Shown here: one piece after another, positions 15,901-22,731 of the stretch
Layout: each line of letters opens with the position of its first letter
Numbering within the stretch: position 1 is the first letter of the stretch
Source: a virus
Virus record (IMG/VR): IMGVR_UViG_3300028920_000264
Span: 1-24,070 of that record
Strand: one strand, 5' to 3'
DNA length: 24,070 bases
Notes under the pieces: model-generated
Told to the model about the DNA's origin: nothing
The model's input: only the letters and a program-made list of their open reading frames with translations
Database searches by the model: none
Translations under genes and position numbers: made by a program

Positions 15901-17317
15901 CGATCTTACCGCCTACCATCGCAACGGCCGTAGCACCGGGCTTACGCATTTCGCCCGGGAACGCGACTGCCTTGTCCGCAATGTCCTCGGGACGGTAGTA
16001 AAGTAACCGACCACTTGTTGGCTCACGGAATTCACCGTAAATCTGTTTGTCGCGGCCCTTGAACGTACGGTAGGCAGCACGTACATCGATGCCGATATTC
16101 ATGCCCTCGGGACCGGTGATCGGGTCAATGAATCCAAACTGTCCGTTATTAACGTCACGGGCCTCGTCAGTAATGGCCTCAGCGCTGCTTATGCCACCCA
16201 TACCCAGCTTTGTAATACGCGTTGACTGCTCCAGAGTGTGCAGGGGATTCGTCTCCTCCAGTGGCATTGCTAACCGGGACCCAAGGAGCAGGCCCTCACG
16301 TGGGTCATAAATATAGGGGCTCAGGGCAGCCCGACCGATACCAGTGAGGTTACGTCCACGGCGGGCCTTGCGCAGTAACGAACGCGCCAGCCTCCCTGCG
16401 TCCTTGTCAATACGTTCCTCCAATAGATCCTCCACGGAATACACGTTACTGAACATCGGGGAGTCACGATCATCCGCATTCTCGTCGCCCCGGGAGACGT
16501 TCAACATCTTCTGCGTGGCCCGTAGCAGCAGCTGCGGCGAGATTCCTACCGAACCCGTTATACCCATAGTACGGGCAACCACATCGGGGTCGAGCTCGAA
16601 TTTAGGCAATGATTCAGTGATAAATTTCTGTTTGGTGTCGTCGGCAGCAGTAGCATCGTACTTGTACCCGGCAAATCGTTGGTACATCTTCTGAAGCGCA
16701 CGCTTATCTTGTTTCTTGATGTTGGCCTCAAGCAGCTCAGGGCCCCAGGCCTTCAGCAGTTGTTTATCGGAAACGCCCATGATGTTCAACAGCGTGTAGA
16801 GCGGAATACTTGACTGATCGACGTTGATGCGAAAGATACCGGTCTCCGGCTCCAGGCGCAGGTGGAAACTCTTTCCCGTACCGGGACGCACGTTAAACTG
16901 AGTCTCAACTTCGCCGGTACGCCGCTTACGCACATAGGCGCCGGGCTTCAGACGGGACTGGTTGACGATGCTGTACTCATTCCCGTTATAGATAAAAGTA
17001 CCACGCGGCGTGTAGAAGGGTATCTGCATAACCATATCTTCTCGGGTATCCAGAACCTGCTCCGTCGGCTTGTGAATCAACCGCCATGTGCCATTGATCG
17101 GTGTCCGCAGCTGACGGTCCTTCATCAGGGCTTGCTTCTGTTGGTCCAGGGTAAACTCCTGTGGACCCGAGTATCGGATATCGGACAACTCCAACCGGTA
17201 CTCGTCGTCCTCGACGGGGAAACGACGTTTGAGCGCGGCCAACGTGTTATCGTAAATAAGCTGGCGCGTCTTGTCCGTGTCGTCGAACTCACGGAGATGC
17301 TCGGGCAACTTGGGCAT
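12926..17317 (-). CDS. RNA polymerase beta / beta' N-terminal fusion (1463 aa)
   Basis: AAGGAGA precedes ATG 17317. Beta part (about 1-996): PFYTPRGTFIYNGNEYSIVN (100-119), FIDPITGPEGMNIGID (396-411), SYEDAYVISE (642-651; E644/D645 match E. coli E813/D814), flap region with SFPGVVTDVAV (751-761), GDKLSTRFGLKG (779-790; K781/K789 match K1065/K1073), HHLAEKKLSARGEQGAY (898-914; H899 matches H1237), and the beta C-terminus FLNTLRAGGVNV (984-995). Beta' part (about 1000-1463): GGLFD (1038-1042), THIELNEPMPNPV (1055-1067), MITKVPVLPPIFRPV (1154-1168), coiled-coil region from 1178, RPVLVDRAPTWHKFNLLAF (1332-1350) and catalytic DFDGDQ (D1373, D1375, D1377). The chain ends just after GLYQLTRE. All catalytic aspartates are present, no cysteine occurs anywhere, and the beta' N-terminal zinc ribbon is lost. 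The remaining beta' is the gene at 9108-10964. Confidence 0.96.
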   Translation of the reverse strand: MPKLPEHLREFDDTDKTRQLIYDNTLAALKRRFPVEDDEYRLELSDIRYSGPQEFTLDQQKQALMKDRQLRTPINGTWRLIHKPTEQVLDTREDMVMQIPFYTPRGTFIYNGNEYSIVNQSRLKPGAYVRKRRTGEVETQFNVRPGTGKSFHLRLEPETGIFRINVDQSSIPLYTLLNIMGVSDKQLLKAWGPELLEANIKKQDKRALQKMYQRFAGYKYDATAADDTKQKFITESLPKFELDPDVVARTMGITGSVGISPQLLLRATQKMLNVSRGDENADDRDSPMFSNVYSVEDLLEERIDKDAGRLARSLLRKARRGRNLTGIGRAALSPYIYDPREGLLLGSRLAMPLEETNPLHTLEQSTRITKLGMGGISSAEAITDEARDVNNGQFGFIDPITGPEGMNIGIDVRAAYRTFKGRDKQIYGEFREPTSGRLLYYRPEDIADKAVAFPGEMRKPGATAVAMVGGKIERIPKNKVDLEVPSFGHTMSSHTNLNPMPTGVQPGRQFYGAKFWSQYLPQVKGEVPLVDSLLPDGKSTFTEHYGRRIGTLRAKVGGTVTRVTDKGVTVTDDNGKKHVVELVKDFPFNRLTGISYFPSVKTGDRVNVGDMLAHSNFTDPKSGAINMGVNLKTAVIPARGMSYEDAYVISESAAKKMATERLYGYDQESKRGVNISRNKYISSFPRQYTKDQIEKIDSNGVIKAGMTVEKGDPLILATGPKLLTSADAQLGKLHKVLRNSFTDKSVTWDHSFPGVVTDVAVTQSGAKVNVKTTPAVQVGDKLSTRFGLKGVVGKIIPDDEMPRDPATNESYELLLNPMGILSRVAPAQLIEMQLAKVAKKTGQQIRLPQDAPPEGWATWAENQLASAGVKEDNPLFDPVSGRTLKPVADGYVYLSAFHHLAEKKLSARGEQGAYTIDEQPAKGGGAGAKRFSQMDVNAALAHGATEVIRDVMLVRGTKNEEFWKALKLGRPLPEPKTPFIYEKFLNTLRAGGVNVQERGDTLSLLPMTDDDVSTLSKGAIDPKKPGRYVTADFEPVPGGLFDVGKTGGMAGNRWTHIELNEPMPNPVMEEPIRRILGLKVQEMRDIVAGRAAIEGIAGGRGLKKALEKLDIDAAIEHHKQRVKQLRGANRDNSVKILGYLSAAKKQGIHPAQWMITKVPVLPPIFRPVSRLGDIALKTDMNDMYRDLIAMNQALKEQRAEFPEDALADTKLNLYDAVTAAYGLGESIVPEGRSRRLKGAIRQVIGRSPKTGMFQSRVISKTVGGVGRGVVTPDPNLDMDSIGLPEDAAWDVYRDFVLRRLKRRGYPALRALELIEKRAPEAKEMLEAEMSSRPVLVDRAPTWHKFNLLAFYPHITDGSTIRVSPLVTKGFTMDFDGDQANFHVPVSDKAVDQAREKMLPSRNLFSLTDLRSIRHSPSMEMTMGLYQLTREPVRKTPRRFASIEEAKKAYLRGEIGVNDPIVIP

Positions 17318-17328
17318 GGCCTCTCTCC

Positions 17329-18768
17329 TTAGATTTTACCCTCGGCCGCCATCTGCCGGAGGATAGCCATAACCTTCGCCTTATTCTTCTCCAGGTACGC
17401 TTGCGCCTCGGGATCGGTCGCAGTGAGTTTGATCTTGGAAACCGTTTTGCGCGTCTGTGCGGGCGTAGGCTCTTCCTCGGGTGACTTGGCCTTTGGCTGT
17501 GCAGCACGGTTGGCAATCGTGCTGCCAATCACGCTGGATACTACCTCGGGCAACATCCCCAGCACTACGGCCTGCTTACCAAACGGCTTCAATCGCTTGA
17601 TGTACTCCGTTGCGGCCGACGCATGTGGCTGGATCGTTTGTTTCACCGCCTTCCAGAACGGCACCGGTGCACCCGGTGTCAGGTGCTTCTGCATCTGCTT
17701 GTAGAGTATGTGGTCCACCAGGTTACTGACGCCCGGGATACTTGTGGCCCATCGAAAATGTCGAAGTAATGGATGCTGCGCCATGGTTGTCCGCTGGATC
17801 AGCTGACGCAATCGCGGATTCTGACGCAGATATTCAATCAACAGATCAACGTCGGCCGCCAACTTAAATAGGCGCGGCACCGATGTACCTGCCTTCTCCA
17901 TGGCCTCCTTGACCTGGGGATCGGTCAGAATCTTTGTCTCGCCTCCAACGCGATCCATCATCACCCCGAGTGCAGCCTTGATGCATTCAATATCCTCAGC
18001 AGTACCCGTCTTCTCTTCGCCTTCCTCGTCCGTGGCCGGCTGGCTACGGAACACAATGCGCCGCACCTTCGGAATGTCAAGGCCACGGCGTTGCGCCTCC
18101 CTAAATTTTTCGTCGAGAATGCGTTTTGTAATGTAAGCGGTTCCCCCGGCACCCAGGATACTCATAAGTGCAGCAGACGCCAGCAAGTAATTAAAGGGCC
18201 CAAACGTCCGATCGCCCTCCTTCTCCATCGGCAAGGCGAAGAGCGCATCCAAGCACTCTGCGGTTTTGGGCGTCTGCAGCATGTCCATGTACTCCTGTTG
18301 TGCCGCCTCAAGTTCTGCCTGGAGCTGTTTTTGCCGACGCGTCTGGTAAATCTTGTTCACAACGTGCGCGCCGAGAGCGCTTCCACCCAATGCCGCCAAC
18401 GCGGCGGTCGTCAGGGTAGGCCATCCAGTAGCTGCCGTTTTACAACCGAATGTACCGTCGTAGGCCCGGCGGAACTGGCTGTTCTTTTTGGGTCCCCGCG
18501 CCACGGTAATGCGGGTGTGTTCAACGCGCCTTATTTTAGTCGGCGGTCCCTCTTTCTTCTCGGCAGCCATCTTCCGGCGGGGAAGAGTCAGCACAATCTG
18601 GTCTTCGCTGGTTTCCGGTTCGGCGGCAAGCTCTCGCTGCTTCGCATGCATTTCCCGGAGCATGCGAACCAGGTTGAGTACTGCCATGGTTGAGCCCCCG
18701 GCCAAGAGGCCCCCGAGCCCATATCGGGCAACGATTGTGGGATCCACTTCCAGTGCCTTTTTATCCAT
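17329..18768 (-). CDS. Multi-segment membrane protein upstream of the polymerase (479 aa)
   Basis: ATG 18768 (MDKKALEVDPTIVARYGLGG) is chosen because AAGGAGA lies about 6 bases upstream; it overlaps the preceding gene by 8 bases, and the longer frame from 18792 would extend further into it. Hydrophobic, small-residue-rich segments at about 13-33, 115-139, 191-211 and 397-418 suggest four membrane-spanning or membrane-inserting helices; a coiled coil is likely at 140-165. Long charged stretches between them are unusual for a transporter. Lys-x-Ala motifs sit next to several hydrophobic segments (DKKA 2-5, CKTA 109-112, GKQA 397-400). I do not recognise the family. A structural or ejected virion protein that inserts into the host membrane fits the context, but is not shown. 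Confidence 0.82.
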   Translation of the reverse strand: MDKKALEVDPTIVARYGLGGLLAGGSTMAVLNLVRMLREMHAKQRELAAEPETSEDQIVLTLPRRKMAAEKKEGPPTKIRRVEHTRITVARGPKKNSQFRRAYDGTFGCKTAATGWPTLTTAALAALGGSALGAHVVNKIYQTRRQKQLQAELEAAQQEYMDMLQTPKTAECLDALFALPMEKEGDRTFGPFNYLLASAALMSILGAGGTAYITKRILDEKFREAQRRGLDIPKVRRIVFRSQPATDEEGEEKTGTAEDIECIKAALGVMMDRVGGETKILTDPQVKEAMEKAGTSVPRLFKLAADVDLLIEYLRQNPRLRQLIQRTTMAQHPLLRHFRWATSIPGVSNLVDHILYKQMQKHLTPGAPVPFWKAVKQTIQPHASAATEYIKRLKPFGKQAVVLGMLPEVVSSVIGSTIANRAAQPKAKSPEEEPTPAQTRKTVSKIKLTATDPEAQAYLEKNKAKVMAILRQMAAEGKI

Positions 18769-19153
18769 TGGTATCTCCTTGGTCCGGTACACCTACGGTC
18801 GGATTGGCCTTGACCTTCAACTCAAACTCAATCCATTCAATATGTGCTATCCACCGCGGTTTACCTGTACCGCTATTCACAAATTGTCTATCGTTAAACA
18901 GAATCGCATGCGTACGCTGCTGTATGCCGCTGAAGAGTGTTTGCATCAATGCCGCGTATTCTTTCGCGGCCTTTGCTTGGCCCAGGTCAAATGTCTTGAC
19001 CTGGAACTCTTTCACCTTCGAGGCCTTCTGAAACAGCGCTCGATCACGCTCTTTTTCCAGTTCTTCCGGATCGGGAGTTATGTCCGGAGCCAAGTGCTCA
19101 AACATAGACTTACCCGTACTCAGTAGACCGGATAACATCGGTCCGCTTTCCAT
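18761..19153 (-). CDS. Small soluble protein of unknown function (130 aa)
   Basis: AAGGACG lies about 8 bases before ATG 19153 (MESGPMLSGLLSTGKSMFEH). The centre (about 30-75) is charged and helical with coiled-coil character, and the C-terminal half (about 84-120) has alternating strands such as RWIAHIEWIEFELKVKANP. There is no cysteine, signal peptide or membrane segment. The stop lies 8 bases inside the next gene, so translation of the 479-residue membrane protein is likely coupled to it. The strand-rich end gives a possible small beta domain of the tail or head completion type, but I do not recognise a family. Confidence 0.75.
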   Translation of the reverse strand: MESGPMLSGLLSTGKSMFEHLAPDITPDPEELEKERDRALFQKASKVKEFQVKTFDLGQAKAAKEYAALMQTLFSGIQQRTHAILFNDRQFVNSGTGKPRWIAHIEWIEFELKVKANPTVGVPDQGDTNG

Positions 19154-19179
19154 CGTGTTTCGTCCTTCGTTTTGGGGTG

Positions 19180-19686
19180 TTAATCGATATCGTTGCTACC
19201 CTCGTCGCCGCTGGCCTCCCGATCATTATTGCCGGTATTGTTGTCGCCGCTTACAACGTTAACGTCGTTATTGTCGCCTTCGACGTGAATGTCTACGTCG
19301 TCGCCCCCATCATCATCGTCATCGTCGTCGTTTGCGGCTTCCTGAATCGCGTAGCCAATCAAACCGTACAGTACCACGTCACCCCCAAGGCCGCCCAACT
19401 GTGACAGCGTCTCGCCCCATGTGTAATCGCTGCGGATCAGTTCCAGAACGTTTACCTGGACGCCAACGGCGATTTCATTGGGGCGCGTACTCATATTCGT
19501 GGCCTCAAAGACCTTGGCCTTCTGTTCGGCCGACAAGTTCTTGGACAGCATTGCTGATCTACGGATGCGTGCCTTCTTGTTACGCTCCGCTGTCATGTAA
19601 GAAAAGGGCCCAATTATCGGAGCCGTTGCACACCCCGACAGAATGAAAGCCAATAAGCCCACAATGATAAACTTCGTGTATTTCAT
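19180..19686 (-). CDS. Predicted lipoprotein with aspartate-rich tail (168 aa)
   Basis: A strong AAGGAGG site precedes ATG 19686. The N-terminus MKYTKFIIVGLLAFILSGCA is a textbook lipoprotein signal: two lysines, a hydrophobic core and the lipobox LSGC with the acceptor Cys19. The mature part contains a helical region (about 32-65), a second hydrophobic stretch near 103-115 (GDVVLYGLIGYAI), and then a highly acidic tail with seven consecutive aspartates (120-126) and Asn/Asp/Gly-rich sequence, reminiscent of calcium-binding loops though no exact motif is present. It is probably anchored on the outer side of the host cytoplasmic membrane or in the outer membrane. Phage lipoproteins are known as spanins and superinfection-exclusion factors; neither family is recognised here, and a virion role is also possible given the neighbours. 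Confidence 0.82.
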   Translation of the reverse strand: MKYTKFIIVGLLAFILSGCATAPIIGPFSYMTAERNKKARIRRSAMLSKNLSAEQKAKVFEATNMSTRPNEIAVGVQVNVLELIRSDYTWGETLSQLGGLGGDVVLYGLIGYAIQEAANDDDDDDDGGDDVDIHVEGDNNDVNVVSGDNNTGNNDREASGDEGSNDID

Positions 19687-19700
19687 TTTTCCTCCTTAGC

Positions 19701-20042
19701 TTAAACCCGGGCACCGGCACCGGCCAGCCCGCTCTCCAGGCCGCGGGTAGCTTGTCGGTAGAACTTGATTTTTTCTTTAAGTTCTCGCTCCCTGGTCTGT
19801 TCCTGCGTCAGGTGCTTGCCAATTGCGTGGGACGCAACGCCCAGCGGTATACCACCCAGCAGCGAGATTGCCACCAACGCCTTGGCAATGTTACCCGGTG
19901 AAAGGTCGATGGCGCCCGACTTCACCAAGCCGTCGATCTGCGACGGTCGTACACCGTGCTCCGCGAACTTCATCATGGCGCCCATCTTCATGGCCGCCGC
20001 TCTTTCCGCGGGTGATAGGATCTGTGTATATTCTGGCTTCAC
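19701..20042 (-). CDS. Small protein with one hydrophobic segment, GTG start (113 aa)
   Basis: The frame starts with GTG at 20042, just after the preceding stop, with only a weak TAGGTG-type site; an in-frame ATG (MKMGAMMKFAE) lies 17 codons later. The longer form is favoured because the N-terminal residues KPEYTQILSPAERAAAMKMG form a natural amphipathic helix and leave no gap. Residues 54-73 (AKALVAISLLGGIPLGVASH) form one hydrophobic segment, followed by a charged helix EQTRERELKEKIKFYRQATR (81-100) and a Gly/Ala end. I do not recognise the family; it looks like a single-pass membrane or membrane-interacting virion protein and belongs with its Gly/Ala-rich neighbours. Confidence 0.68.
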   Translation of the reverse strand: MKPEYTQILSPAERAAAMKMGAMMKFAEHGVRPSQIDGLVKSGAIDLSPGNIAKALVAISLLGGIPLGVASHAIGKHLTQEQTRERELKEKIKFYRQATRGLESGLAGAGARV

Positions 20043-20049
20043 GTTACAC

Positions 20050-20616
20050 CTACAGCTTCAGCTTTTTGGCCAATTTGTCCAAGACCTGGGCTGCGCTCTG
20101 CTTCTCTTTAGGCTTTGCCGGGGTCTTGGCGGCGGCACCGCCTGCTGCGCCACCGAGAAGCGCTGGCACGGCCAGTGCGCCCATAGCTTGAGGATTCTTT
20201 ACAGCCTTAGCCGCACCGCTGCCTACGCCCTTAGCGTAGCGGCCAGCGGTCGCAGCCCCAGCCTGTACTTTCTTAAGCATCGGCATCAACCGGGCTAAAA
20301 GTCGAGTAAACTTAGTACCCTGGCCGATCATCGGCATTATGGCTTTCTTCTCCAACAGAAGCTCTGGATCCACGCCGATTTCTGCGCACTTCTCAACCAG
20401 GCCCTCCAGATAAGCAAGATCATAATCACTGAGTTTTTCGATGTCCATTGTATTCGCTCCCTTTCCGAGTGAACCGCTCCAAGTCCTGCACACCATGTGT
20501 GCGCCTACCTTTGTGTTGTACCGACGACAATTGCTCGCCAGCTTATAATACTGGTCACACGTCTCACAGCTCTTGCCGGGCGTGTCTGCCTGCCTATAGT
20601 TAGGGGGTTTCGCCAT
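20050..20616 (-). CDS. Cys-cluster protein joined to a Gly/Ala-rich module (188 aa)
   Basis: ATG 20616 overlaps the preceding stop (TAATG). Two parts are visible. Residues 1-56 hold a cysteine cluster, SCETCDQYYKLASNCRRYNT followed by VGAHMVCRTW, a CxxC...C...C pattern typical of small metal-binding modules. From Met57 (MDIEKLSDYDLAYLEGLVEK) a separate helical segment begins, leading to EKKA (89-92), an amphipathic stretch and an Ala/Gly-rich hydrophobic region (about 140-165) with a basic tail. A good ribosome-binding site lies directly before Met57 in the same frame, so a shorter 132-residue product is likely made as well. I do not recognise either module. Confidence 0.75.
   Translation of the reverse strand: MAKPPNYRQADTPGKSCETCDQYYKLASNCRRYNTKVGAHMVCRTWSGSLGKGANTMDIEKLSDYDLAYLEGLVEKCAEIGVDPELLLEKKAIMPMIGQGTKFTRLLARLMPMLKKVQAGAATAGRYAKGVGSGAAKAVKNPQAMGALAVPALLGGAAGGAAAKTPAKPKEKQSAAQVLDKLAKKLKL
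20457..20464 (-). promoter_or_regulatory. Internal ribosome-binding site for an in-frame second start
   Basis: AAAGGGAG at 20457-20464 stands 8 bases ahead of ATG 20448, which is in frame with the Cys-cluster gene and begins MDIEKLSDYD. Spacing and sequence are as good as at the recognised gene starts in this window, while the long form's own start (20616) relies on TAATG overlap. Two nested products, or an ancestral two-gene arrangement fused by loss of a stop codon, would both explain it. Confidence 0.55.
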
Positions 20617-20975
20617 TACAGCAACTTCCACCCGGATGGGTCCTTCGGCTTATTCAGCTGATTATTGATCACCGACCCCAGTCCGAAGCCGGCAACCGTA
20701 GAAACCATCTGTCCGACGACGCCCATTCCAAAATACTTTGAAATCAACCACCCTATAATACCACCGAGCCCACGCATCATCAAGGCAGAAAGTGGAGTAC
20801 TTTCGTTGGCATACCCGACCATTCCCTTGATCTGCCCCATCAGCCGTGCGCGTTCATTGGGACCCAAAGACATGTCACGTCGGATCGCAGCGTAGAGATC
20901 GCCCAGCGTCTTGGCAGCAACGCCTGGATCGTAAAGCAGCGACGAATAATTGTCCTGTGCGCGTTTCTTCATCAT
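20616..20975 (-). CDS. Small two-helix membrane-type protein (119 aa)
   Basis: Two adjacent ATG codons (20975 and 20972) follow GAGG; the first overlaps the preceding stop (ATGA), the second has better spacing. The N-terminal 55 residues are soluble and helical (MMKKRAQDNYSSLLYDPGVA...). Residues about 64-80 and 83-103 are hydrophobic and glycine-rich (ALMMRGLGGIIGWLISKYFG), a hairpin of two membrane helices. The C-terminus is short and polar (KPKDPSGWKLL). I do not recognise the family. Its size and hairpin layout could suit a holin, but the location in the head module and the similar neighbours favour a virion or membrane-accessory role; neither can be shown. Confidence 0.75.
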   Translation of the reverse strand: MMKKRAQDNYSSLLYDPGVAAKTLGDLYAAIRRDMSLGPNERARLMGQIKGMVGYANESTPLSALMMRGLGGIIGWLISKYFGMGVVGQMVSTVAGFGLGSVINNQLNKPKDPSGWKLL

Positions 20976-22231
20976 ATCCTCGGAACCTGAAATTGTGGCA
21001 TAGGCGTGGGCTGGATGTTTGTGAACATGTGCTTCAGCCCGGCGAATGCGCTTTGCTGTGGATATCGCATCGTCTGCACGGCTTGTTGTCCTATAGCCCG
21101 TGGCGCCGCTGTGGGTTCGCCGCCGACTACACTGCCGCCCACCATGGCAGGTAAATAGAATGGAGATCTCTGGATACGTGCCACACCGCGTGTCATCGCT
21201 GAGCCCGCACGTCCCAGCGCTTGTGTGGGCATACGACCGATCATCCTGCTTTTCGCCAGGCGATTGATCATCGTCGGCGCAGCTCGCCGAACTACATGGG
21301 CCTTACCGCCAATCATAGTGACGGGTTTCATCATACGAGTAACACCAGGAATCTTGCGGGCAAATTGCCCAACACGCCCAACACGACGAGCTTGATGCAG
21401 AGCCTTCAACGTCTTGCCGCCTTTCGCCAGCTTGCCGGCTATGCGCAGTCCCTTCAGGCCACGACCGGCCCATCCGACGAGCGGCAATGCCATCAACGCC
21501 TCAGCCCCGGCTCCCAGCGCGTGACGTACGCCCGCTTTCCGCTTGCCGGCCTTGAACGCCTTGTACGCTTTTCTACCCTGGCCGGCTGCGCCAACGGCAC
21601 CCATTCCAGCAAACAGCGCAGAGAGCAGCAGGCCCGCCGTGATGGCAATTGCCTGTTTCTCAAGGCCAACTACGTTTGTCAGGCCGTGATATTTGTTCTG
21701 TTTCTCCCACGGCTTCGGCATGTCGGAGAACGGTTGCCCGTAGCGCGGGAACCCGTGGATGTCTTTATGGATAGTGTCCGAAATGTCGTACCAGGTCCGG
21801 GGCGTGGGCTGTGGTTGCTTCTTGCCCATGGCCAATGAACTGACAACGCCCAGGGCTGAACCAATCAACGTGCCAATCAGCAGGGGTTTGACCACGCTCA
21901 CCGGCTGACGGTTGCCGGCATGCAGACGGATGGCACGATGCAACGCCGCGTAACCCAGGCCCGAAGCCGCACCGAGCATACCCAGCTGCATGCCCGCCGC
22001 CAGGGGGTTGCTACGTATCGCTCCCAGGGGCGGAGTAGCATACAAATACTCGTGCTTCAGCGGATAATACGGGTGTGGCCAATCGTAACGCAGCCCCGGC
22101 CAATCGTAACGATAGGGATAGGGCGGCCGCCACATCGGGTAGCTGTAGGGATCGTGATAACGAGGACGAACGCGCCGCGGAAAATACGGACGGTTCCACT
22201 CGAACGCGAAGGTAGGTCGGTATCTAGGCAT
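20972..22231 (-). CDS. Tyr/Pro/Arg-rich N-terminus plus hydrophobic segments (419 aa)
   Basis: ATG 22231 lies 8 bases inside the preceding gene, behind AGGA. Residues 1-60 are dominated by Tyr, Pro, Arg and Trp (RVRPRYHDPYSYPMWRPPYP at 21-40), a likely disordered region. Hydrophobic Gly/Ala-rich segments follow at about 79-98, 113-135 and 195-215, the last starting right after an EKQA motif (191-194). The remainder (220-360) is strongly basic with many Arg/Lys/Gly residues (GRKAYKAFKAGKRKAGVRHA at 219-238), suitable for binding DNA or membranes. I do not recognise the family. A basic, membrane-inserting protein next to the portal is compatible with an internal or ejected virion protein. This is inference. 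Confidence 0.78.
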   Translation of the reverse strand: MPRYRPTFAFEWNRPYFPRRVRPRYHDPYSYPMWRPPYPYRYDWPGLRYDWPHPYYPLKHEYLYATPPLGAIRSNPLAAGMQLGMLGAASGLGYAALHRAIRLHAGNRQPVSVVKPLLIGTLIGSALGVVSSLAMGKKQPQPTPRTWYDISDTIHKDIHGFPRYGQPFSDMPKPWEKQNKYHGLTNVVGLEKQAIAITAGLLLSALFAGMGAVGAAGQGRKAYKAFKAGKRKAGVRHALGAGAEALMALPLVGWAGRGLKGLRIAGKLAKGGKTLKALHQARRVGRVGQFARKIPGVTRMMKPVTMIGGKAHVVRRAAPTMINRLAKSRMIGRMPTQALGRAGSAMTRGVARIQRSPFYLPAMVGGSVVGGEPTAAPRAIGQQAVQTMRYPQQSAFAGLKHMFTNIQPTPMPQFQVPRI

Positions 22232-22718
22232 CTCCCTTGTCCTGGGTTGGCGGTTTCTGTTTAGGTGGCTTTTCAGCCAGCTGTTCTTTCTTTCGCCCTA
22301 TTTCGATTTGTGCGCAAAGAGCACAGACCTTGAATCCTTCGATGGGTAGCAGTGGGAGGTTGTTTCCGCAGAACTGACACTTTCCGTTCTTAAGCGTAAC
22401 GACCATCCCCTCGGGTTTTCCCCCTTTATCAGTCTTCGCCGTAGGCAGTGCCGCGTCTTGATTACATTCGCACTGCTGCCCGCCAAACGAACTCTTACGC
22501 TCCTGAATACCTGCCGCTCCCATCAGCTGTTCGGTATGCTGTTCGCTACGGCAACGTGTCACGCTCAGGAACACAGGTTGATCGTGATTCATGGCCATCA
22601 GCATCGGCGTAATATCCATGACCGCTGCTCCATGGATATCCGTGAACAAGTCGGTTTCTGGGCCCAGGATGACGTGTAGAACGTTACCCATCGGATTCTG
22701 CCCACGTAAAGTTATCAT
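22224..22718 (-). CDS. Zinc-ribbon protein next to the portal gene (164 aa)
   Basis: AGGGGG precedes ATG 22718 (MITLRGQNPMGNVLHVILGP). The N-terminal half (1-70) is a mixed strand/helix domain with FLSVTRCRSEQHTEQLMGAA (50-69). The C-terminal half has CxC at 83-85, then a zinc ribbon made of CQFC (114-117) and CALC (132-135), 14 residues apart between the pairs, ending in a Lys/Pro/Gln-rich tail. Single zinc ribbons of this kind bind nucleic acid or protein partners. I do not recognise the family. It is translated between the portal-like protein and the basic 419-residue protein, overlapping the latter by 8 bases. Confidence 0.8.
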   Translation of the reverse strand: MITLRGQNPMGNVLHVILGPETDLFTDIHGAAVMDITPMLMAMNHDQPVFLSVTRCRSEQHTEQLMGAAGIQERKSSFGGQQCECNQDAALPTAKTDKGGKPEGMVVTLKNGKCQFCGNNLPLLPIEGFKVCALCAQIEIGRKKEQLAEKPPKQKPPTQDKGDA

Positions 22719-22731
22719 GTTTACCCCCTGA

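Noticed and set aside
19295-19335. Short trinucleotide repeat (GTC/ATC) on the plus strand as a microsatellite element
   Set aside because: It simply encodes the aspartate run of the lipoprotein with mixed GAC/GAT codons.
20616-20975. Two-helix small protein called as a holin
   Set aside because: Size and topology would fit, but no endolysin or spanin gene is adjacent and the neighbours are head-module genes with similar hydrophobic segments, so the label would be unsupported.
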